DNA from: Xiphydria camelus
Lineage: Eukaryota > Arthropoda > Insecta > Hymenoptera > Xiphydriidae
Assembly (NCBI GenBank): GCA_963678675.1
Contig: OY783193.1
Location: forward strand, 21,188,977 to 21,252,976
DNA: 64,000 nt
Reading direction: 5' to 3'
Shown here: positions 1-10,736 of the stretch, piece by piece
Position numbering within the stretch: the first letter of the stretch is position 1
How the letters are laid out: every line of letters begins with the position of its first letter
Program-made: the position numbers and the translations under genes
Notes under the pieces: model-generated
Told to the model about the DNA's origin: nothing
Seen by the model: only the letters and a program-made list of their open reading frames with translations
Databases searched by the model: none

Positions 1-307
1 TGAAGTGGCTAAAGGAAAGGGGACTAGCGGCTCACCTAGGTATCGGACGGGTACTCTTTAAAGAGGCTCAGTGTGGTGCCCGGGAGGATCGCGAGGCTTC
101 TTCCACAGCCGCCAAAGCATCATCGAAGGACATGAGGGGAGGTTCTGGGGAGGGTCGGAGGGCCCTTGAGCCAGTTTTGGCTCGGGGGTCCGGCTCGGTC
201 TCGACATATGGCCCTTCGTGCGAGACCGCGGAGCGGTGTCCTACCGAGGAGACCTCCGGGGGCGGACCCTCGGAGTCCGCGGGTGGGGCACCGAATCTGC
301 CTAGAAG

Positions 308-523
308 ATGAGAGGTACCCGTAGGTCGAAGGGGAGACCCTCTAAGGCACGCGTACTGATGAAGACTGGCCGGGAGGAGACCCGGAAAGGAGTCCAGAGG
401 ACCCTCCAAGGGACTCTGACTGGCCAGTCTTCTGCCTCATCTCAGGGGGACACCCTTGGGGGAGGAGGAGGAGAGGGGGCTAATTCGGGCCCTCTCACTC
501 CCCAGCTGGCGAGGACTGGCTAA
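308..523 (+). pseudogene. Tail of LINE ORF1 (Gag-like), weak
   Basis: A 71-codon basic, Gly/Ser-rich reading frame ends 9 bases before the endonuclease frame starts, the position expected for the end of a LINE ORF1. No zinc knuckle is visible. The sequence upstream (1-307) is interrupted by stops. The call rests on position only. Confidence 0.3.
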
Positions 524-531
524 TAGTCCCT

Positions 532-3500
532 ATGGCTATGGAAAAGACAAATTTCTCGCAGATTAATTTTCAGCACTGCAAAGCGGCCTCGGCGATTTTT
601 AGCCGAGGTCTAGCGGTGGAGCAAACAGATGTAGCTCTAATTCAAGAGCCCTGGATCTTAGGAAAGGGCAGAATTGCAGGGCTGCAACTGAGGGGTGGCA
701 ATTTGATTTGTGCACCCTCGAGAGAGGGTCCCAGTGCCTGTGTCTATGTCAGAAAAAGATACAGTGCCTTGAGACTTCAAAGGTTCTGCACCTAACGGGA
801 CCTAGCGGTGGCGAAGATCAGGTTAAAGGTGGGAGGCAAGGTGACTGACGTGGTGGTGGGGTCGGCCTACTTCCCGCACGACTCTGAGGATCCTCCCCCG
901 ACGAGGGGACTCAGTGACCTTTTGTGGACCACTGCAAAAACGAGGGGCTCAGCTTGTGGTGGGGTGCGATGCAAATTCACACCACATCATCTGGGGCAGC
1001 TCAGATATCAACAAACGAGGAACAGCTCTGCTGGAATACCTCTCGACGACGGATCTCGAGGTCCTTAATAAGGGATCGAGACCTACCTTCGACACCTCCT
1101 GTAGACAGGAGGTGATCGATATTACCTTGAGCTCACGCAAGTAGGCTCAAACGATTCAAGACTGGCGGGTGAACGGAGAGGTAACGCTCTCCGATCATCG
1201 CCGTATTACTTTCAGCATCGAGGGAGACGCGGACTCGGGTACCGTAACCCTAGGGCCACAAACTGGACCACCTATAAGGGAGAGCTCGGTGAGAGGCTCC
1301 GGGAGTTGCGGGAGGGCTGCCTAAGGACGGAGGGGATGATTGACGGCGCGGTAGATGGTCTACAAGCTGTCGTCATTCAGAGAGTCTGCGTGTCCGGAAA
1401 AACGACGCAGTAACAGCACCAGGGTGCCCTGGTGGAGTAAGGAGCTTGACAGACTCCGCAGGGGCACCCGTAGGTTGCTGAATAAGGCAGTAAAAACCGA
1501 CCGGGATCTGGACTGAGAAAATTATAGGTCTTCACAGAGGGCCTATAAGACACTAGTCAGTTTCTCCAAAAGGGAGGCCTGGAAGGGATTCTGCGAGGAG
1601 CTCGTGGCTCTACCTCTAGAGGTAGACTGCGCAGGGTCTTTGTATCCGGACCACCTATCCGTCTTGATGGACTCACACTCCCAGATGGTAGAAGTGCACC
1701 ATCCTCTTGAAGGTGCATTTTCCGGGCTCTGTCACAACGGTGCAAGGGATGCCCCTCGTCGAAGAGATTCGACGGGGAGGTGGGACGGAGGACTGGAAGA
1801 CAGCCACCAAGGTGGTCATTTTCAGCAGGATCAAGTGGGCCAATAACTCCTTTGAGAGATACAAAAGCCCTGGGGTGGACGGGATCTTTCCGGCTCTTCT
1901 ACAGGAGGGAGGAGAGAGAGAGGACCTATTTAAACACCTCTGTACCATCTTCAGATCCTGTCAGGCTCTGGGTTATAACCCTAAGGCTTGGAGGAAAGTC
2001 AGGGTAGTTTTCATACCCAAACCGGGTAAGAACTGCTATGACCAGGCCAAGTCTTTTAGACCTATCAGTCTTACGTCCTTCATGCTTAAAACGCTGGAGA
2101 GACTGGTTGATAGGTACATTAGAGATACCGCTCTGGTTGAAGGACCGATAGAGCGGACTCAGCACGCATACCAGACCGGTAAATCCGTAGAGACGGCTCT
2201 TCACTGTCTTGTCCGCGAGATAGAGGGGTCTCTCGATAGGAAAGAATCGGTTCTGAGTGTGTTTTTGGACATTGAGGGGGCATTTGATAATACCTCCTTC
2301 GAAGCTATATGCGAAGCGGGGAGAGGGTTCGGCATCGATGATTCTATCGTCTGCTGGATCCAAAATATGCTGCAAACGCTGATGGTTTGAGCCAGTCTTG
2401 GGGATGCCGAGGTAGAGGCCCGGGCTGCCAGGGGTTGTCCACAGGGGGGTGTCCACTTTCTCTACTCCTGTGGACTCTGGTGGGTGGACGGGCTTCTGGT
2501 AAGGCTTAGGGCCGGTTGTACAACATGCCGATAGTTTTATTCCTGCCGACAAGTCCGCTTTACGCTATAGTCAAAATACGTCAAAAGCGGACTTGTCGGC
2601 AGGATAACACTATCGGGCAGTATATCGGCATGTTGTACAACCGGGCCTTAGTAAGGCTGGATTTACCGTACAGAGTTATGTCGATGACTTGGCTATCTCT
2701 GTTAAAGGGAAAAATCATGGATTTCTAGCGTGGCGGATGCAACGCGTGCTGGTCCTTGTGCAGAACTGGTGCCTGTCTCAGTCGCTGAAGGTTAATCCTA
2801 ACCAAGACAGAGATGGTACTGTTCACGCGTAAGAGGAACCTCACTTTTGTGGCTCCTTCCATCTTCGGCGTAAAGCTGAAGACCTCTGGGGCAGTGCGCT
2901 ATTTAGGGGTGACGCTGGATAGCAAACTCTCCTGGAGGAATCACATGAATAAACAGGCTCAGAAGGCAATTTCCACCATCTGGGGCTGTAGAACGATGTT
3001 TAGCTATACATGGGGTTGAGGCCGAAGGTGGTGGTATGGATTTACACCCCCATCTTGGTACCTCAACTCTGCTTTGCGTCAGTGGTATGGTGGCCCTCTC
3101 TCGCAAGGGACATAAACCGCAAGACGCTACTTAGAGTCTATAGACTCGCATGCCTGGGAATCACCGGTGCATTGCGTACCACTCCGACCCTGGCCATGGG
3201 GGCCCTCCTCAACCTGGCACCTCCGCACCTTATGGCGGAGGCTGGGGCGAGGGAGCCGGCGCTGCGCCTGAACTTCAGTAGATACTGGAGGCAGGCAGCT
3301 AGGGGGGGATGCCGCGATCCTTGGGGGGAACGGAGTGCTGGAAAGGTTCGCCTCAAAGAAGGGGGATCGATGCAAGGAGAGCTATTTCTTCTTTCAGCGT
3401 CGATTCCATGTTCTCCTTCCGGACAGATCGTCCTGGGAGGAGGACAAAAATGGCCTTCTGTCTCCGAAGGGACTCGTCTGGTACTCTCTTATGAGAATCA

Positions 3501-4044
3501 GGTAAAGCTGCTTTGGGTGCCGGGTCATACCGGAATCCAGGGCAACGAGAAAGCCGACGAGCTGGCTCGGTTAGGCTCTTCGCAGCCTAACCCTGAGGCC
3601 AGACGGGTAATAGGTGTCTTGATGGGGACTGTGAGGGAGGCGGCTCATAACTGGATTCAGAGCCGCTTCGCCGACCTTTGGGCACAGTCTCCAGGCATGA
3701 GACACACGAGGGCCCTCTTCAGGGGACCCTCTAGGAAGCTGAGCACCACGCTGTTGAACCTGGATAGGACCCAGCTTCGATTAGTCCTGGGGCTGGTCAC
3801 TGGGCACTGGCTCATGAGGAAGCACCTGAAGAACATGGGCCTCTGTACGGAGACCCTATGCCCCAGGTGTGGTAATGAGGAGGAGACTCCTCTGCACGTA
3901 CTGGCACATTGCGAGAGGTTGATGGCCCTAAGGACTACTATCCTGGGGCCCCCCTTTGTTGATGACGTCGATATTGGGGACATCAGGGTGAATGGGCTTC
4001 TGCGCCTTGCGAGTGAGGCCGACATACCCCGATATCACGTTTGA
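532..4044 (+). pseudogene. LINE ORF2: endonuclease, reverse transcriptase, RNase H, broken
   Basis: Successive frames give one decayed polyprotein. Endonuclease: VALIQEPWILGKGRIAGL (about 625-690), a CDAN/H/WG block near 970-1000, and an SDHR-type motif near 1195. Reverse transcriptase: KSPGVDG and FIPKPGK blocks (1865-2035), a D-I-E-G-A-F catalytic motif near 2270, and the second catalytic motif Y-V-D-D at 2677-2688. RNase H-like block: LLWVPGHTGIQGNEKADELA near 3510-3570. The C-terminus has a C-x2-C-x8-H-x4-C knuckle. The two halves of the RT are separated by the MITE at 2509-2647. Frameshifts and stops near 795, 1145, 2390, 2730 and 3020 make it non-functional. Confidence 0.85.
2509..2647. 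mobile_element. 139-bp Harbinger-type MITE inserted in LINE RT
   Basis: The termini are inverted repeats starting GGGCCGGTTGTACAAC, and the 3-bp TTA is duplicated on both sides (2506-2508 and 2648-2650). Almost the whole element folds back: the segment GCCGACAAGTCCGCTTT recurs inverted around a short loop near 2575. The 3-bp TTA/TAA target and GGGCC ends match the other Harbinger-type elements here (10469, 28593). It splits the reverse transcriptase between its two catalytic blocks and is therefore younger than the LINE. Confidence 0.8.
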
Positions 4045-4130
4045 TTGGGCTGTTCCAGCTAGGGCCCGGGCACAATGGTCCAACAGGACTGAGCGCCCGG
4101 TTTATGCCACCCATCAATTCATTCAATCAT

Positions 4131-4757
4131 TATTAAAAAGCACAGATTATTAAAGTAAATGAAAGACAATCAATTAATGTAGGATGAATAAACATTCATA
4201 TAATTATTTATTTATTTATAATTATTTATTTATATTTATTTCTTGCATTATTAATATCAATTTGCATCTATGCAAGAATATTTAACAAAAGATACAATCA
4301 TAAATTTAGAAAAATGAGAAAAAAATAATAAAATTATAAAATCTTATTTATTCAAGCTCTATCTTAATGACAGGAAAAGCAATATACATTTATTTTCATC
4401 AAACTTCATATGAACACCAATAGTATTAATATTCTTAACCACAGGAGCGTACAGCAGATGAAGACTCGAGGACACCGACCGATTAACGAAGTTAAGCAGC
4501 GAAAAGTGCGGACACTAGTTGGATGGTGACCGCTCACGATGAAAAGATATACGTCAGACCTAACCTTTTAGAACCGTCATTTTTTACGTCATCACAACGT
4601 ACGGTAGAACGTCATTATGACGTGATTTTTCTGACGTCGTGTGGATGTGCAATTAAGCCGTCTTTGCGACGTTAAAATGACGTCATATTTTTCGTCATCT
4701 GACGTCAGAACTGACCTTCAAAAAACGTCATTTCGACGTTAGTGTGCTACCTGGGTA
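4131..4757 (+). mobile_element. 5S-bearing TIR element, copy 0 (right half)
   Basis: About 627 bp matching the right half of the fuller copy at 4920-7210: the AT-rich interior (AAAAAGCACAGATTATTAAA onward), the 5S-like block and the TGACGT-rich subterminal zone, ending in GTGTGCTACCTGGGTA. The left half is absent because the LINE abuts at 4126. No protein is encoded. Confidence 0.7.
4473..4534 (+). pseudogene. 5S rRNA-derived segment, copy 0
   Basis: Contains GAAGTTAAGCAGCG, the box A region of 5S rRNA genes, followed about 20 bp later by TTGGATGGTGACCGC, a box C-like block with one base missing compared with copy 1. These are the internal control elements bound by TFIIIA in true 5S genes. 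Only the middle of a 5S gene is present, so it cannot make 5S rRNA. Whether it still drives RNA polymerase III is unknown. Confidence 0.6.
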
Positions 4758-5134
4758 CCGACGCTTGCTCTAAAACTTACATCTCCCATTTTCTAAAAAG
4801 TGCCAATCGTGTGTAATGATTTGTTCCTACTTTTATTTCAATCTACTTTTAGAATAGCATTTCTGGTCCAATATGTACTCTGCAAATCTGGCATATGCAC
4901 ATAAGCATGCATAGGTATGTACCGAGGTAGCACACTGACGTTAGAATAACATCTCAGACGTCATTTTTTGGTCAGTATAGGGTTTCAGACGTCAATTGTC
5001 GTAATATTAACGTCACAGAGACGTCATATTTACGACGTACCTTGGACGTCAAAATTAAAAGTCTTTTTGACGGAAATTTTCTGTCATTTTTAATGATGAA
5101 CGAGACTTAGAAAAATTTCGATCTCCTGCATATA

Positions 5135-6433
5135 CGAGGGTGAATCAAATATTAACCGGAATTTTGTTTCAAACATTTTAATGGTACATGAAATACAAAT
5201 TTGAATACATCTTATTTTTCTACATAATCTCCTCTCTTATTTACACACTTTTCCCACCGGATCGGAAGTTTTTTAATTCCTTCATCAAAAAATGAAACAG
5301 GTCGTGTCAGTAACCAATTGCGCACAAACGTTTCTACACCTTCGTCGTTCTCAAAGTGGTAACCTCCCAATGCTTCTTTAAGTGGCCCAAACATGTGGTA
5401 GTCACATGGCGACAAATCGGGACTGTAAGGGGGGTGTTCAAGTGTTTCCCAGTGCATTACGTGCAATTTTTCTTGAGTCAATGCAGCTGTGTGTGGTCGA
5501 GCGTTGTCATGAAGCAAAATCGCACTTCGGATAGGAATGCCTCGCCTTTTTTGTCGATAGGCAAGTTTCACTGCATCAAGCAGTTGGCAGTAGTATTGAG
5601 CATTAATTGTACGGCGTTCATGAAGAAAATCAATCAGCAGTACGCCTCTGGAATCCCAGAAAACTGTTGCAAGAACTTTCCCTGCAGAAAGACGGGTCTT
5701 GGCTTTCCGCGGTGCTGCCTCTCCAGGTTTTCGCCACTCCATGCTTGCTCGCTTTGACTCCGGGGTGTAATGGTGCACCCATGTCTCATCGCAGGTTACA
5801 ACATGTCCCAACCAATCATTCCCCTCTGCTTGATATCGTGCCAACAGCCTTTCACAAACGGCAAAACGGTTTGCTTTCTGATCTTCCGTCAAAAGGCGAT
5901 GAACCCATCTTGCACACACTTTTCGGTAACCCAAATCATCTGTAATGATTGATTGAGCACTCCCGTACGATATTCCGACATGTGTAGCAATTTCCAATAC
6001 TGTAAGGTGGCGGTCACCTGTAATCAGCTCACGAATTGCACGAATATTCGCCTGATTGATGCTCGTCCTTGGTCGGCGTGCATGGGTCTCGTTCTGTACT
6101 GTCTCTCGGCCATCTGAGAATTTTTTGTGCCAGTCATAGACTTGGGTCTTTGAAAGTGTTTCATCGCCGAACTGTGCAGATAGTCGACGACAAATTTCGG
6201 AAGGTTTTACGCCTTCCCGCGTCAAAAATTTGATAATAACGCGTTGCGCAACAGACGTGTGCACCTCTTGCTCAGACATTATGCTACTAATAGTTCATTG
6301 ATTCTGCCGCGCCAAACCGACTTGTCCCCCTCCTCTTGGCATCCCTACCTAATATATATTGAGACGCCGCGCCACTCCCATTGTCTATGGCGCGCTAAAC
6401 AGAAAATTCCGGTTCATATTTGATTTACCCTCG
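5135..6433 (-). mobile_element. Full-length mariner element
   Basis: About 1.3 kb with inverted termini CGAGGGTGAATCAAATATTA and its complement at 6420-6433, flanked by TA on both sides (5133-5134, 6434-6435), the standard Tc1/mariner target. It sits in the middle of the 5S-bearing element, whose related copies at 14430 and 62710 lack it. It contains one uninterrupted transposase frame on the minus strand, so it is a candidate for a recently active copy. Confidence 0.92.
5212..6279 (-). CDS. Mariner transposase, intact (355 aa)
   Basis: DD34D transposase of the Tc1/mariner superfamily, which cuts its own element out and pastes it at TA sites in nuclear DNA. Residues 1-130 form the paired helix-turn-helix DNA-binding region (SKTQVYDWHKKFSDGRE at about 43-59). 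The catalytic triad is complete: D164 in CDETWVHHY, D258 in LLHDNARPHTA and D293 in YSPDLSPCDYHMF, with exactly 34 residues between the last two. The 355-aa length is normal for the family. The start codon lies about 155 bp inside the element end, leaving room for a short 5' leader. No stop or frameshift is present. Activity is inferred from an intact frame plus matching termini. Confidence 0.93.
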   Translation of the reverse strand: MSEQEVHTSVAQRVIIKFLTREGVKPSEICRRLSAQFGDETLSKTQVYDWHKKFSDGRETVQNETHARRPRTSINQANIRAIRELITGDRHLTVLEIATHVGISYGSAQSIITDDLGYRKVCARWVHRLLTEDQKANRFAVCERLLARYQAEGNDWLGHVVTCDETWVHHYTPESKRASMEWRKPGEAAPRKAKTRLSAGKVLATVFWDSRGVLLIDFLHERRTINAQYYCQLLDAVKLAYRQKRRGIPIRSAILLHDNARPHTAALTQEKLHVMHWETLEHPPYSPDLSPCDYHMFGPLKEALGGYHFENDEGVETFVRNWLLTRPVSFFDEGIKKLPIRWEKCVNKRGDYVEK

Positions 6434-6922
6434 TATTTAGGTATAGGGACTTGAACATTTATTTATGAATAAATGGACAGAAATTGTAATTTGTTCAATT
6501 ATTAAACCAATAAATTATTTCATTTCGAGTTTCCAGAGTATGTTGAGCAAGTTATAAACTATACTGTTTATTAAAAAGCACAGATTATTAAAGTAAATGA
6601 AAGATAATCAATTAATGTAGGATGAATAAATATTCATATAATTGTTTATTTATTTATATTAATTTATTATTCATATCTTGCATAAACGCAAATTGATATT
6701 AATATCAATTTGCGTCTATGCAAGAATATTTATCAAAAGATACAATCATCAATTTAGAAAAATGTTGAGAAAAGAATAATACAATTATAAAATCTTATTT
6801 ATTCAAGCTCTTTCTTATTGACAGGAAAAGCAATATACATTTATTCATCAAACTTCATATGAACACCAATAGTAATAATATTCTTAACCGCAAGACCGCG
6901 CAGCAGATGAGGACTCGAGGAC

Positions 6923-6984
6923 ACCGACCGATCAACGAAGTTAAGCAGCGAAAAGTGCCGACACTAGTTGGATGGGTGACCGCT
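6923..6984 (+). pseudogene. 5S rRNA-derived segment, copy 1
   Basis: Best preserved of the three 5S-like blocks: CCGATCAACGAAGTTAAGCA, then TTGGATGGGTGACCGC at the normal spacing of about 30 bp. This matches the internal promoter half of metazoan 5S genes. Sequence before the first block and after the second is unrelated to 5S. Confidence 0.68.
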
Positions 6985-7210
6985 CACGATGAAAAGATAT
7001 ACGTCAGACCTAACCTTTTAGAACCGTTATTTTTTACGTCATCACAACGTCCGGTAGAACGTCATTATGACGTGATTTTTCTGACGTCGTGTGGATGTGC
7101 AATTAAGCCGTCTTTACGACGTTAAAATGACGTCATATTTTTTTTCGTTATCTGACGTCAGAACTGACCTTCAAAAAACGTCATTTCGACGTTGATGTGC
7201 TACCTGGGTA

Positions 7211-7483
7211 GAAACAGCGCACATGCTGTGACGATGACATTACTATATTATTTTCTTCCAAACATTTCTCCTCAAAGCGTCCTCATTTCGTAGCTATGTA
7301 GATATACATAGATCCAATGGAGATCCAATGGAGATCGTCCAATGGAGGACGGAATGATGCTTTTTTTCTTTGAATTAAACAATGACACCTATCGTATAAT
7401 AAATAACAAGCCGAATTAATTGCGGTACATTGTAATACCTAAGAAAGGATAAGAACAATAGTATATTGTGCAACAAGGGCTAA
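7211..7483. other. Gap without recognised feature
   Basis: Non-coding. A short direct duplication of GATCCAATGGAGAT near 7310-7340 is the only structure seen. Confidence 0.5.
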
Positions 7484-7800
7484 AAGTTGGCGATTGCCGA
7501 CGAGTGTGAAGTTTGCGGCCCGAGCGAAGCGAGGGCTACAATCACACTCGTCGGCGCCAACTTTGGTCCGTGTAGCACGCGATACTTTTTATAACAAGTG
7601 CATGCAAGTGGTGCTTTTCATGCTAGTTTTCAGGGACGAAAGTGAACGAAAATTCACCCAAGGGACGAAAGTGAAGCAAGTATAAACTGCGCATGCGCGA
7701 GCTCAGCTTTTCTATCCTAGCGTGCAATTTGCTATTTTCGTCCCGTAAAACTAGCATCAAAAGCACCACTTTCGATGCACGTGTTATAAAAAATGTATTT
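7484..7800. repeat. Two adjacent fold-back repeats
   Basis: First hairpin 7484-7562: stems AGTTGGCG and CCGACGAGTGTGA pair with their complements around a loop containing CCGAGCGAAGCGAGG. Second hairpin about 7588-7798: arms such as GTGGTGCTTTTCATGCTAG pair with the sequence near 7750-7790. The same GAGCGAAGCGAG-type loop recurs in the repeats at 8805 and 18555, so these belong to one loosely related family. Confidence 0.6.
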
Positions 7801-7924
7801 TAATATACTGAAGTGAAATATACAATTACGATCATTCATTCATTTCTGCACAAAGGAAAAGAAAGGAGATAGAAGTAGAAGCAGAAGGTGCATTATACCT
7901 AAATATAGCATAAGGTTAGCGTTC

Positions 7925-8262
7925 GATTTTCATCGAGCCGGCATATCAAATTCTGAAATCGCTAAAAACGACTGAATTTAAGTAGATCAACCATTTGGAA
8001 GACTATCAAACGATTCCAGGAAATTGACACAACTGCTGATAGTCCCAGATCCGGATGTAAAGTAATGGCATGCACTCTGAAGAACATCAAACTGATTCGA
8101 GAGGCGATCCGAAGAAATCCAAGGAGGTCGATGTGTAAAATCGCTAAAAAGGAGCATCCGCTATGATCTTCACCTTCACTCCTATTGTATGCAGAAGGCC
8201 CACGTACTGACAGCAAAAAGATGGACACGGCTCGATCGATGTCGAGAACTACTGACGTGTCA
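7925..8262 (+). pseudogene. Tc1/mariner-type transposase N-terminal fragment
   Basis: Plus-strand translation shows LSRSTIWKTIKRFQE, then TADSPRSGCK and LIREAIRRNPRRSMCKIAKK, the paired-type helix-turn-helix head of an insect Tc1/mariner-superfamily transposase. It ends with a degraded LQKAHLLT-like segment. Stops occur near 7952 and 8165, and the sequence is cut at 8262 by the next repeat cluster. No catalytic domain follows, so this is a dead fragment of a different element from the mariner at 5135. Confidence 0.65.
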
Positions 8263-9490
8263 AATACGAGGTTGACGGGGTTCGAGGTGGGGTGTTTGGG
8301 GGCTCACTTTATATAAATAAGAAAAGGGTTGACATACCGAAAAAAATATTCGTAAAACTTATATTTCTTATGTTTTTACACATATGATTGCGGAGGCTAT
8401 TTCTCAAAAAATTCCAAAAACCTCCTTTTCAGTTTAGTATTTTATTAAAGCTTGTACATTTCTCTTAATACCTATATATCGTTTTATTTGCTCAGGGCTG
8501 CTCAAACCAAACTATAGATAATTTCGTTATGAGGGCGCGAAACGCCCGAATGACGAATTCTATTTTTTGTCACTAAGTTTCAAATATGAGGTTGACGGGG
8601 TTCGAGGCGGGGTGTTTGGGGGCTCACTTTATATAAATAAGGAAAAGGTTGACATACCGAAAAAAAATATTTGTAAAACTTATATATTTCTTATGTTTTT
8701 ACACATATGATTGAGGAGGCTATTTCTCAAAAAATTCCAAAATAGATACTTTCGTTATAAGGGCGTGAAGCGTCGTTTTTAACGAGTGTGAAGTTTTCTG
8801 CACGAGCGAAGCGAGTGCGGCAATCACACGAGTTAAAACGACGCGAAACGCCCTTATAACGAATTCTATTTTTTGTTACTAAGTGTGAAGTACGAGGTTG
8901 ACGGGGTTGAGGACGCCCGTGAAACCGAGTTTTACGCACTGAGTGACGAAATCCTCCTTTTCAGTTTAGTATTTTATTAAAGCTTGTACATTCCTCTTAA
9001 TATCTATATATCGTTTTATTTGCTTAGGGCTGCTCAAACCAAACTATAGATATTTTCGTTATGAACGCCCGAATGACGAATTCTATTTTTTGTCACTAAG
9101 TGTCAAATACGAGGTTGACGAGGTTCGAGGCAAAGTGTTGAGAGCTCGAGCCCCCCAACACCCCACCTCGAACCCCGTCAACCTCGTATTTGAGACTTAG
9201 TGACAAAAAATAGAATTCGTCATTCGGGCGTTTCGCTCCCTCATAACGAAAATATCTATAGTTTGGTTTGAGCAGCCCTGAGCAAATAAAACGATATATA
9301 GGTATCAAGAGGAATGTACAAGCTTTAATAAAATGCTAAACTTAAAAGGAGGTTTTTGGAACTTTTTGAGAAATAGTCTCCGCAATCATTTTTGTAAAAA
9401 CATAAGAAATATAAGTTTTACGAATATCTTTTTCGATATGTCAACCCTTTTCTTATTTATATAAAGTGAATAAAAATCCCCTTATCTTGT
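8255..9490. repeat. Cluster of direct and inverted repeats
   Basis: A unit beginning CGAGGTTGACGGGGTTCGAGG and ending CACTAAGT occurs at 8262, 8587 and 9108 and inverted at about 9150-9480, with partial units at 8748-8950 and 8950-9100. The inversion centre lies near 9150. The 8748-8950 unit has an internal hairpin with loop CACGAGCGAAGCGAGTGCGG and reappears inverted at 18410-18630. No coding signal is seen. Confidence 0.65.
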
Positions 9491-9666
9491 AGACTACATA
9501 CACATTTAAATAATGTCTAAAAAGAAGTTCGTAATTCTATTGAGACGAGAATGTTTACGCTGTGACGCGTCTTTCTTTATTTATTTGCATGGCAACGATG
9601 GTTCAGTTGATCAAAAACGGATAGGTGTGGGTATAAGGGACATTACTTTATGATTTCAACGAATTA
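9491..9666. other. Short spacer without recognised feature
   Basis: Non-coding sequence between the inverted cluster and repeat X; nothing recognised. Confidence 0.4.
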
Positions 9667-10736
9667 GTTTTGATGTGAAACATCTTATGCCGCGCTTCGG
9701 GGGTGAGACCGGCTGCTCGTGAAACGTCGCTGGAGTGGCTAAATACGCTAAGGCCAGGCGAACGTTGAACATTGCCTCTATATCTATATCTATTCTAACT
9801 CGGGACGCATCGGCTCTCTCCGCCACGACTCGATGGTCCCCTTTCACCGAGCCCTAGCTTAACCTCACCCCACGCCCACTTACTACTACACGATCACTGT
9901 ATCGGTGTACGAAGCAGTATTTACCCTCATTAATGAAAGCATGAGGATTGATTGATCAATGGTTAGCACGTTTAAAAATAACATTTAAATACCGTTTGTA
10001 TAGGAAAATTGTTAGATGTGAAACATCGAAATTCTTCTTTGTAGGAAGTATGCAATAGGAAGGATGGACCACGCTACCGTTGAAAAAATACGTGCGCCAG
10101 TACGCGCATTTGTATTTATGACTGTGATACCATTAAACGGTATGAACCGTTGTGTCGAATTCCGTTTATCGCGAGACGGAACAGCGACTGATGGCAGAGT
10201 TAAGAGAGAGTAAACTAAATGCGCTTTTTGAATTAGACACAACGGTTTGTACCGTTTAATAGTATCACAATTATAAATACAAATGCGCACTGGCGAACGT
10301 GTTCTTTCGTTTTCAGCTAGATTTACTCAAGTGGACACAGCATTGAGAACAATCTAGCGGGAGTTAGTCTAGAATCTCGGTTGAGAAAAATAAATCTAGC
10401 TAGATTGTGCAGTGGATACACGATAACAATTTACTGCCAGAGAAATTTCAGCCTATTTGACCGGCTAAGGGCCGGTTTTACCAACACGGTATAAACGCCG
10501 TATAGCGCTATACTGAGAATAACCTGTACGCAAGCGTTTTACCACGATGGTATAAGTCTGGAATAGGATAAACTTTGGAATAAATGCAGGGATAGCTTAT
10601 CCGGCAGTTTCAGCGCTGGATAAGCTAGCTATCCTCGGGATAACCTAACTTTTTGTTTGCGTCTTTATTATTCCGTGACAGAATCATAATAATTGTTATT
10701 AGTTGTGAATAAGAGTTGATTGGTGTGCCAGTTATC

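Larger units (their letters stand above)
1..4126 (+). mobile_element. Decayed non-LTR retrotransposon (LINE), 5' end outside window
   Basis: Plus-strand LINE remnant. In order it shows the tail of a first ORF (to 523), an apurinic-type endonuclease (532 to about 1230), reverse transcriptase (about 1700-2800), a thumb/connection region, an RNase H segment (about 3500-3600) and a C-terminal CCHC knuckle (about 3860-3915). An endonuclease beginning INFQHCKAAS together with an RNase H domain suggests the LOA/I side of the R1/I supergroup; clade is my inference. The reading frame breaks many times, so it is dead. At 4127-4131 it passes directly into the middle of a 5S-bearing element, which suggests that the LINE inserted into that element and that its other half lies upstream of this window. 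Confidence 0.85.
4920..7210 (+). mobile_element. 5S-bearing TIR element, copy 1 (full, split by mariner)
   Basis: The ends are inverted: TACCGAGGTAGCAC at 4920 and GTGCTACCTGGGTA at 7197-7210. Both subterminal zones are full of short TGACGTCA-type palindromes. The interior is AT-rich, and the right third contains a 5S rRNA-like block. Without the 1.3-kb mariner at 5135-6433 the element is about 1 kb with no coding capacity, so it is non-autonomous. Further copies lie at 4131-4757, 13774-16852 (inverted) and 62676-62870. Target duplication is not clear to me, so the superfamily is left open. Confidence 0.75.

Noticed and set aside
6923..6984. True 5S rRNA gene
   Set aside because: Only about 60 of the roughly 120 bases resemble 5S, both ends are unrelated, and the block repeats within a mobile element.
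7494..7685. Rho-independent terminator at the 7484-7562 hairpin
   Set aside because: Bacterial terminators do not apply to this eukaryotic context, and the hairpin belongs to a dispersed repeat family.
10012..10290. Minus-strand open frame repeated in X copies (MCLIQKAHLVYSLL type)
   Set aside because: It is translated from the fold-back segment of X, reads through hairpin arms, and differs in frame extent between copies.
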